NCBI RefSeq assembly: GCF_932526225.1
Contig: NC_064043.1
Location: 15,624,085-15,684,084 of the forward strand
DNA from: Nematostella vectensis
Lineage: Eukaryota; Cnidaria; Anthozoa; Actiniaria; Edwardsiidae
Direction of reading: 5' to 3'
DNA length: 60,000 bases
Shown here: piece by piece, positions 37,601-48,497 of the stretch
Numbering within the stretch: position 1 is the stretch's first letter
How the letters are laid out: each line of letters begins with the position of its first letter
Translations under genes and position numbers: made by a program
Notes under the pieces: generated by a model
What the model was told of the DNA's origin: nothing
The model's database searches: none
What the model saw: the letters and a program-made list of their open reading frames with translations, nothing else

Positions 37601-40600
37601 CTGCCGACACCTGGTACCATCACTGCCGACACCTGGTACCATCACTGCCGACACCTGGTACCACCACTGCCGACACCTGGTACCACCACTGCCGACACCT
37701 GGTACCACCACTGCCGACACCTGGTACCACCACTGCCGACACCTGGTACCACCACTGCCGACACCTGGTACCACCACTGCCGACACCTGGTACCACCACT
37801 GCCGACACCTGGTACCACCACTGCCGACACCTGGTACCACCACTGCCGACACCTGGTACCACCACTGCCGACACCTGGTACCACCACTGCCGACACCTGG
37901 TACCACCACTGCCGACACCTGGTACCACCACTGCCGACACCTGGTACCACCACTGCCGACACCTGGTACCACCACTGCCGACACCTGGTACCACCACTGC
38001 CGACACCTGGTACCACCACTGCCGACACCTGGTACCACCACTGCCGACACCTGGTACCACCACTGCCGACACCTGGTACCACCACTGCCGACACCTGGTA
38101 CCATCACTGCCGACACCTGGTACCACCACTGCCGACACCTGGTACCATCACTGCCGACACCTGGTACCACCACTGCCGACACCCGGCACCACCACTGCCG
38201 ACACCCGGCACCACCACTGCCGACACCCGGCACCATCACCGCCGACACCCGGCACCATCACCGCCGACACCCGGCACCATCACCGCCGACACCCGGCACC
38301 ATCACCGCCGACAACCGGCACCATCACCGCCGACACCCGGCACCATCACCGCCGACACCCGGCACCATCACTGCCGACACCCGGCACCATCACCGCCGAC
38401 ACCCGGCACCATCACCGCCGACACCCGGCACCATCACCGCAGACACCCGGCACCATCACCGCTGACACCCGGCACCATCACCGCCGACACCCGGCACCAT
38501 CACCGCCGACACCCGGCACCGACACCCGGCACCATCACCGCCAACACCCGGCACCATCACCGCCGGCACCCGGCACCATCACCGCCGGCACCCGGCACCA
38601 TCACTGCCGACACCTGGTACCTGCTTACACACAAACTCTCACTGTATTGACCAGACTCTTTAGAAATTAGACCATATTTCACATCTCATGCAAAATATAT
38701 TTTTAGATTTTAATAAAGATTGATTGGAGCTGCATATGAATTACATTATTGAAAAAAGGTGACATGTTTTTCTACTGTGAACAAATAAACTCGTACAACT
38801 AACATGTACATTGCCTTTAATGAGAACAATCTTTTGTAATTTTTAGCTTTTGCAGCAGAGATTTATTCCAACTGTTATCAGCATATTCCAATCGCCGCCA
38901 GAAAAAACACCGCTAGGGATACATGCTGTAAGTAAACGGTGCTTATACCACTAGGAATACAAGCTGTAAGTAAACGGTGCTTATACCACTAGGGATACAA
39001 GCTGTAAGTAAACAATGCTTTCACCACTAGGGATACAAGCTGTAAGTAAACAGTGCTTACATCACTAGGGATACAAGCTGTGAGTGAACGGTGATTATAC
39101 CACTAGGAATACAAGCTGTAAGTAAACGGTGATTATACCACTAGGAATACAAGCTGTAAGTAAACAGTCAGCTTACACCACTAGGAATACAAGCTGTAAG
39201 TAAACAGTAATTCTACCACTAGGAATACAATCTGTAAGTAAACGGTGCTTACATCACTAGGAATACAAGCTGTAAGTAAATGGTGATTATACCACTAGGA
39301 ATACAAGCTGTAAGTAAACGGTGATTCTACCACTAGGAATACAAGCTGTAAGTAAACGGTGCTTACATCACTAGGAATACAAGCTGTAAGTAAATGGTGA
39401 TTATACCACTAGGAATACAAGCTGTAAGTAAACAATGCTTTCACCACTAGGGATACAAGCTGTAAGTAAACGGTGCCTACACCACTAGGAATACAAGCTT
39501 ATGGTGATTATACCACTAGGAATACAAGCTGTAAGTAAACGGTAATTATACCACTAGGAATACACGCTGTAAGTAAACGGTGCTTACATCACTAGGGATA
39601 CAAGCTGTAAGTAAACGGTGCCTACACCACTAGGAATACAAGCTGTAAGTAAACGGTGATTATACCACTAGGAATACAAGCTGTAAGTAAACGGTGATTA
39701 TACCACTAGGAGTACAAGCTGTAAGTAAATTGTTCTTACACCACCAGGGATACAAGCTGTAAGTAAACAATGCTTTCACCACTAGGGATACAAGCTGTGT
39801 TCTCATTGAATAATGAAAAATAATTAAAATAACTTTTGATAATCCATACATTATTTCATACTATCAATAGAAATGAGCCAAGTTAAATATTAAAGTAAAA
39901 CATGGTTTAAATTTCAATTAATTTAAGAGGTTTAGTTTGATGCTAACATTTACATCTCACTTATGTATTATTTACAACAATGTAACATTCATCAACTAAG
40001 CTGGATTGAGGGAGTTTAGAACTTGTACAATTAAGATAGAACAGGCAGATAAAAGGTACATTGTCAAGTTTTGTGTATTGAATAGCTCAGTGCCAATGTT
40101 GGTAGACCTGTACTGTTTTGTGTATTGATACATCGGTGCCAATGTTGGTTGACCTGTACTGTTTTGCATATTGATACATCGGTGCCAATGTTGGTTGACC
40201 TGTGCTGTTTACATGTTTCTTGTCCTTTAGGTATGTATAGATGTGCTGACAAATATCATCAAATTTAGCGAGCCTCCACTCTCTGACCTTCTGCTGAATA
40301 ATGTATTTCCTGTGCTCATCAAGATTCTACTTAACTCAGATGATAACGCTGTATTACAGGTGTGTTTGTCTCCTTTTGTTTTAACACTACAGCGGGGACC
40401 TTGGCTGGGCAATTTTTTCTTTCCTTTTGATACCCCACTTATTCACCATTTGATACCCCACTTATTCACCTTTTGATACCCCACTTATTCACCTTTTGAT
40501 ACCCCACTTATTCACCTTTTGATACCCCACTTATTCACCTTTTGATACCCCACTTATTCACCTTTTGATACCCCACGCATTCACCTTTTGATACCCCACT

Positions 40601-43600
40601 TATTCACCTTTTGATACCCCACTTATTCACCTTTTGATACCCCACTTATTCACCTTTTGATACCCCACTTATTCACCTTTTAGCAGATGTGTGCACAGTC
40701 TCCACGAAACATAATGAAACTCCGCCACGTTACTTTCAAAAAGCCATCATAACTTGAAGCGGTTAAAAGAAGAACTTTGACTTTGTTACTCAAAACGGGA
40801 GGTGGATATCCATGCAATCCATCCCTCCCCCCACCCCGACCTGTATCTGCCTCTTGGGTTTGCGTCTCCACCAGCCAAGTGGTTGCCATTTGCTGCCCCT
40901 TGGGTTCGCCTGTCTACCAGTCTAACAGTTGCCTATTTGCCCCCCCCCCTTGGGTTTGCCTCTACCAGCCTAACGGTTGCCTATTTGCCCCCCATTGGGT
41001 TTGCCTCTCTACCAGCCTAACGGTTGCCTATTTGCCCCCCATTGGGTTTGCCTCTCTACCAGCCTCAAGGTTGCCTATTTGCCCAATCTCTCTTGCATGT
41101 CCATAGTCTAACAGATTGTCTTGTCGGATAGAGTGGAGGGGAGTGTTTGCGGATGTATCTCATCGCTGGTGCTGAGCAATTATACAACTGGTGAGTGAGT
41201 ACAGCTTGGAAATATTAAAACGATGTATGGAAATGTTAAAAAGCCAAATGGAAATGTTAAAGAGATATTTGGGAATGTTAAAACGATAAATGGAAATGTT
41301 AAAAAGATAGCTGAGAATGTTAAAAACATAGTTGGGGGATGTTAAAAAGATAGTAAGATAGTTGGGAATATTAAAAAGATAGTTGAGAATGTTAAAAATA
41401 TAGTTGGAAATATTAAAAAGATTGATGGAGATGTTAAAAAATATAGTTGGAAATGTTAAAAAATATTTGGTTTATGTTAAAAAGATAGTTGGGAATGTTA
41501 AAAAGATGGTTGGGAATTTTAAAAAGATGCATGGAATGTTAAAAAGATAGTTGGGAATGTTATAAAGATAGTTGAGAATGTTAAAAAAGATAGTTGGGAA
41601 TGCTTGAAAAATAGTTGGGAATGTTAAAAAGATACTAGGGAATGTTAAAAAGATGGATGAATTGTTAAAAAGAAGGTTGTGAGACAGAATTATACTATTT
41701 GACCTTCATGGCCTTCCCAGGTGTCACGTAATCTTACCCCAATTCAGTGGATCTTGTCACAACATTTTAGATAAAATGCAAGGGTTTTTCTCCGGTTTTC
41801 CTCCCTCAAAAAAACCCAAAAGTGTTACTCTAAGCTGTGCTCTGTGGTCAGACATGAGACTTATGGAGGCTGCCCAAGACACCTTCTATGCTTTAGACAC
41901 AAGCTGCGCTGTATCTGCTCTCTCGTAATTCAGCATTCCAACTACAGGGAGATTACCTCCCCAAATTAATTTAAGACAGTGTTTGATTGGCCATTTCATA
42001 TGGAGCCTATATTTTGTTGGATTGCATGACAATGCTATGAGAATTACCACAGGTGGTACCACAGGTACCCTCCCTCCCCCAGGTATCCGCCCCTGGCCTG
42101 TCAGCATCTAGGGCCCAGTGTGATTGTCTGTCAGTATATGGGGCCTCTCACCACAGGTGGCCCAATGTGTTAGCCTGTCAGTATATGGGGCCTCTCACCA
42201 CAGGTGGCCCAATGTGTTAGCCTGTCAGTATATGGGGCCTCTCACCACAGGTGGCCCAGTGTGTTAGCCTGTCAGTATATGGGGCCTCACACCACAGGTG
42301 GCCCAGTGTGTTAGCCTGTCAGTATATGGGGCCTCTCACCACAGGTGGCCCAGTGTGTTAGCCTGTCAGTATATTGGGCCTCTCACACAGGTGGCCCAGT
42401 GTGTTAGCCTGTCAGTATATGGGGCCTCTCACCACAGATGGCCCAGTGTGTTAGCCTGTCAGTATATGGGGCCTCTCACCACAGGTGGCCCAATGTGTTA
42501 GCCTGTCAGTATATGGGGCCTCTCACCACAGGTGGCCCAGTGTGTTAGCCTGTCAGTATATGGGGCCTCTCACCACAGGTGGCCCAGTGTGTTAGCCTGT
42601 CAGTATATGGGGCCTCTCACACAGGTGGCCCAGTGTGTTAGCCTGTCAGTATATGGGGCCTCTCACCACAGGTGGCCCAGTGTGTTAGCCTGTCAGTATA
42701 TGGGGCCTCTCACCACAGGTGGCCCAGTGTGTTAGTGTGTCAGTATATGGGGCCTCTCACTACAGGTGGCCCAGTGTGATTGCCTGGCAGCATCTAGGGC
42801 CTCTCACCACAGGTGGCCCAGTGTGTTAGCCTGTCAGTATATGAGGCCTCTCACCACAGGTGGCCCAGTGTGTTAGCCTGTCAGTATATGAGGCCTCTCA
42901 CCACAGGTGGCCCAGTGTGTTAGCCTGTCAGTATATGGGGCCTCTCACCACAGGTGGCCCAGTGTGTTAGCCTGTCAGTATATGGGGCCTCTCACCACAG
43001 GTGGCCCAGTGTGTTAGTCTGTCAGTATATGAGGCCTCTCACCACAGGTGGCCCAGTGTGTTAGCCTGTCAGTATATGGGGCCTCTCACCACAGGTGGCC
43101 CAGTGTGTTAGCCTGTCAGTATATGGGGCCTCTCACCACAGGTGGCCCAGTGTGTTAGCCTGTCAGTATATGGGGCCTCTCACCACAGGTGGCCCAGTGT
43201 GTTAGCCTGTCAGTATATGGGGCCTCTAGCCACAGGTGGCCCAGTGTGTTAGCCTGTCAGTATATGGGGCCTCTCACCACAGGTGGCCCAGTGTGCTAGC
43301 CTGTCAGTATATGGGGCCTCTCACCACAGGTGGCCCAGTGTGTTAGCCTGTCAGTATATGGGGCCTCTAGCCACAGGTGGCCCAGTGTGTTAGCCTGTCA
43401 GTATATGGGGCCTCTCACCACAGGTGGCCCAGTGTGCTAGCCTGTCAGTATGTGGGGCCTCTCACCACAGGTGGCCCAGTGTGATTGCCTGGCAGCATCT
43501 AGGGCCTCTCACCACAGGTGGCCCAGTGTGTTAGCCTGTCAGTATATGAGGCCTCTCACCACAGGTGGCCCAGTGTGTTAGCCTGTCAGTATATGAGGCC

Positions 43601-46600
43601 TCTCACCACAGGTGGCCCAGTGTGTTAGCCTGTCAGTATATGGGGCCTCTCACCACAGGTGGCCCAGTGTGTTAGCCTGTCAGTATATGGGGCCTCTCAC
43701 CACAGGTGGCCCAGTGTGTTAGTCTGTCAGTATATGAGGCCTCTCACCACAGGTGGCCCAGTGTGTTAGCCTGTCAGTATATGGGGCCTCTCACCACAGG
43801 TGGCCCAGTGTGTTAGCCTGTCAGTATATGGGGCCTCTCACCACAGGTGGCCCAGTGTGTTAGCCTGTCAGTATATGGGGCCTCTCACCACAGGTGGCCC
43901 AGTGTGTTAGCCTGTCAGTATATGGGGCCTCTAGCCACAGGTGGCCCAGTGTGTTAGCCTGTCAGTATATGGGGCCTCTCACCACAGGTGGCCCAGTGTG
44001 CTAGCCTGTCAGTATATGGGGCCTCTCACCACAGGTGGCCCAGTGTGTTAGCCTGTCAGTATATGGGGCCTCTAGCCACAGGTGGCCCAGTGTGTTAGCC
44101 TGTCAGTATATGGGGCCTCTCACCACAGGTGGCCCAGTGTGCTAGCCTGTCAGTATGTGGGGCCTCTCACCACAGGTGGCCCAGTGTGATTGGCCGGCAG
44201 CATCTAGGGCCTCTCACCACAGGTGGCCCAGTGTGTTAGCCTGTCAGTATATGGGGCCTCTCACCACTGCTTAGACAGGTTTCATTCCAGGTGGAGACAT
44301 GTGAGCTTACTAGAAGCACGTACCCCAGCTCAATAGGTGTCATCGATAAATCAAGAATTGGTATTATCAAAATATTGAGTTCTTTGTCCCATTTGTCTTT
44401 TAGGAAAGACTCTGAAGGCAACAATGGTATTTCCTATGTCATACAAGGGGCTTCCCACCTACTGGACCCGCGAGGACCTGAGTTCACAGCCTCATTTGCT
44501 GGGAGGCTGGTAACCACACTCTTACACAAGGTACGTCACTTCCTATTGCCATCTATTTCATTTGAGCAATGAGTAGGGACTGGTACCTGCTGACTGGTAC
44601 CCAGGCCTGTCTGGTGTGAAAAAAAAGGAAAAAAAAGACTAAAAAATAACACGGTAACACAGCTATTTCCTATACTCTGTCCAAGCTTTGATTATACCAC
44701 AACAGATAATAACTCTAACTGTTTCTTCTGTTATTAATCCTCTCCATAATATTCACCATCTTTACCACAATAACCAACAGGTTGTGGTCATCACAATCAC
44801 CACTGTTATCATCATCACCGCCACTATCATCATCATCATCTCAGGGGTGAAGACAAGGGGGTCCTTTATTTGACGTTTTTTTCTCTCGAAATTTTGATTT
44901 GTGTCCCAAACATTTACTGTATTGTGGTTGCTATAAGGGTGACGTTTGGCCCTTCGTATGGCTGCACCCTGCATTATTGTTTACAACATCTTCACCATCT
45001 AACAACACCTATTTCACAACACCACTATTTCACCAATATTGTCATCATGTTCCAAATATCATGGCTAGACATCTTATGAACTCAAATGCAACATCAATCT
45101 GTTATATATATTTTTTTTTTTCGCGCAGGTTGGAAAAAACCTCGGCGATCAGTTAGACTTGTTATTACGAGGTGTACTCAGCAAACTTCATCAAGCGGAG
45201 ACGCTCAGTGTGATACAGGTTTGGACCGTGGTTATATGATGACACCCCCACCCCCTTTCATTCCCCCCCTTTCCTTGCCGGTTATGGTGCTAAAACATTT
45301 AAGCAAGTCTAAAAACAAGCATGATTATCTCATACCTCATTTATGAACATATGTAGAACAGAAGTATTTAAATTTGACTCGTTTAATGACTTTTTTTATC
45401 ATCTGTTTACCGTTTCAGTCATTGATCTTAGTATTCGTCAAGCTCATGAACAGTCAGCTTGAAACCACGATTGAATTTCTCAGTGGTGTCCCAGACCCAA
45501 CTGGCAAATCAGCGCTGGAAAACATCCTTAAGATCTGGTGCGCGCGCCAACCAGAGTTCTATGGCGTCTATGACAATAAAGTTAGGTAAGGGAAAGCTTG
45601 TAAAGATCAGAGTTCTATGGCGTTTATGACAGTTAAGTTAGGTAAGGGAAAATCCTGGAAAAATTAGAGTTCTATGGTGTCTATGACAGTAAAGTGAGGT
45701 AAGGGAAAGCCTGTAAAGATCAGAGTTCTCTCACAGTAAAGTTAGAGAAAAGCTGAAATTATTTTTTTAAGCCTCTACCACGGTGATCCTAGATGCTAAT
45801 CCCTCAGATACTAATCAGATACTAAACAGACACCAAAACGGTCAGGGGGTTACTTCATAAAAAAAAATTTAATAATTAAAAATACCATTTACCGAGTAAA
45901 ATCAGTTAGAATCTATGGAAAGGCATTATAATTATGGTTTCTCAAATTATTTACAGCAACTTCTGTAATTTGTGTGGATCCTAGACTGATAAGAATATTA
46001 TGTTGATAAGAATGTCTGATAAGAATATTTTGTCTGGTTTCTGGTTTAGGCGCTTGCAAATTTCTATGTAATACACAAGGAAATAACTACAATATACATT
46101 TCTAAAACGTTTCTAAACCGATTTAGTGCTAAGTTATTGCTAAGTTTTCAAACAGCAATGTAACGTTTACTTTTACGGAGAGTTAAATATAAACTGGACT
46201 CGAATTAACCAGAATAAAATCAAGAAGATCTGCATCAGTTTTCAGACCAGTTTCTGATCTGTTCAAACGAAAAAAAAAAAAAAAGAAAGATAGAAAGAAA
46301 AAATTTTCCTACCTAGCTGCTAACTATTCCTACCTGTCTGCTATTTATGTGAACAAAACCAAATTCCTTCCCCCGTATTTTTTATTCAGTTGTTTTATAC
46401 TATCAGTATGTGTGCGATCACCTTTTGAATATTTCACGCTAGTAGTGATGTTGACGTATTTCCAGCCGTACTCTCTAATTCTATGCATAAAATAGGTAAT
46501 TTTGATTTTTTTTGTTATTAACGATTACCCCCCTTTATCTTCCTTTAAGTTTTTGTTTAGTATCAGTTTAGTTTCTGTTTAGTATCAGTTTAGTTTCTGA

Positions 46601-48466
46601 TTAGTATCTGTTAAGTATCTAAGAAATTTTAGTGTCTAGGATCACCGCGGTTAAGCCTCTGTGCACTTTTTGGTTGCGACTGGTCGCACCCGCCAAGTGG
46701 TGTTAGCTTTGGGATTTTGGGTGATTACCTTCTCTGTGCTTGTTTTTTTTCTTTTCTCGCCATTTGTCGAAATGTGCAAACATTGTCACTTGTAGATGTC
46801 TCGATGCATCTTGTAAAAATTAATTACGGAAGGGAAGATTTGACAGAGCCGTAAGATGGGGCGTGGTCGTCCCTTTATAGAAATTTGTTGAATTGAGTGC
46901 AAGGTCCCTGAACAGTGCTGGAACTGTCAGAAGAACGTGACAGTGCAAGTGTTAAACCAGCCCAAATAAATATGTAGGATATTTATCACTTAATCATTGG
47001 GAGCTTTATTCTGGTATTATTCCTGCCAACAGCAGTGCCATTCTAGTCATTATCTATATAAAATCTCAAATGAAATAATATCTCTGGCATCTACTTCTTC
47101 AGCACCCTAGCCCTATGCAACGTTCTTCAGTACTTCATTAACACAGGCGACAAGAGACTCCAAGTAGTCGTCAAGGGAGACAGAATTTATCCAAACGATG
47201 AAGGTAAGCATGCATGGCACGAGTTGAGCTTTGGGGCCAAGAGAGAAGGGAGCTTGAAGGTAACTTGTGAAGTGGCTCAAAGGAGAAGTGATGGATAATT
47301 GGGGCAAAGAGAGAGAAGAACTTGAACGTAATTTGTGGGGTGGCCCAATGGAGAGGTGATGGATAATTGGGGCCAAGAGAGAAGAGAACTTGAAGGAATT
47401 TGTGGAGTGGCGCAAAGGAGAGGTAATGGATAATTGGGGCCAAGAGAGAGAAGAACTTGAACGTAATTTGTGGGGTGGCTCAAAGGAGAGGTAATGGATA
47501 ATTAGGGCAAAGAGAGAAGAGAACTTGAAGGAATTTGTGGAGTGGTGCAAAGAAGAGGTGATGGATAATTGGGGCCAAGAGAGAAGGGAGGTTGAAGGAA
47601 TTTGTTGAGTGGTGCAAAGAAGAATTGATGGATAATTGGGGCCAAGAGAGAAGGGAGCTTGAAAAAATTTGTGGAGTGGCGCAAAGGAGAGGTGATGGAT
47701 AATTGGGGCCAAGAGAGAAGGGAGCTTAAGGAATTTGTTGAGTGGTGCAATAAAGAATTGATGGATAATTGAGGCAAAGAGAGAAGGGAGCTTGAGGGTA
47801 GTTTGTGGAGTGGCTAAGTGTTGTTCGAGATATTACATGGTATAGGAAAATAGCATTTGAAGGGAGCAGACTTGATTGCTATAAGTTCCCCCATTTAATC
47901 GTTTTGCTCTTTTTAGGTATAAGAACGCGGTCAAAAGCAGCTAAAAGTAAGCTTATTGTTTATTTTGTACAGCTCATGCTAATAGATGTATACATTGCTA
48001 TTTCTGTAAGGTTATCGTGTTGCGCTACTTGTTTCTCATGTTTTTCGTTTTTCTTCTATAGCCCCTGAGCAGTGGACCATGATCCCGATGCCGGTTAAAA
48101 TATTTAAATTGCTCATCAATGAGTTGGGAACCCTGTTGGAAAGTGCGGCCGAGGAGACAAATGCAGAGAGTGGAGGCGAGAGTGATGAGGTAAGCCCCCC
48201 CCCCCCCTCCCAGGTCCACAAAGTCTTTTCTCTGACTTTGATGTTGTCCCTGGTTATTTCCAGGGGGAGGAGGGATGGGAGGATGATGACGAGGAGGAGA
48301 TGGCAGGTCATACGCTCTCTTCCATATTAGGGCAATTCGCACCAGTTTCTGACTTCGCAGGTGAGAGAGGGGTCCACACAGGGTGCCCACTCGGAGATTC
48401 CTCAACTCCATTCTGGAACAAGAATTTTATTTTAAAATATATATATATTCTGGAACAAGAATTTTA

Positions 48467-48497
<31 letters not shown>

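Noticed and set aside
37375-38670. 431-codon and 412-codon plus-strand ORFs and 150-216-codon minus-strand ORFs
   Set aside because: They arise from a 22-bp tandem repeat with no stop codons. There is no domain, the overlapping frames are equally open, and the region lies in intron 14 of IPO9.
41191-41690. Intron-17 21-bp array as derived from the exon-17 donor
   Set aside because: It starts soon after the donor, but the unit shares no exon bases with TATACAACTG|gtgagt.
42110-44275. 47-bp array as a splice-junction-derived array (ACCACAG|GTGGCC)
   Set aside because: The unit does not match the end of exon 17 or the start of exon 18; the donor-like motif alone is not enough.
47113-47777. 199-codon minus-strand ORF (APIIHHLSF... 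repeats)
   Set aside because: Translation of the ~60-bp minisatellite in intron 21; it partly overlaps exon 21 on the opposite strand.
47203-47810. Intron-21 array as derived from the exon-21 donor (GAAG|GTAA)
   Set aside because: Only about seven bases match in one or two units, and no exon-21 sequence is repeated.
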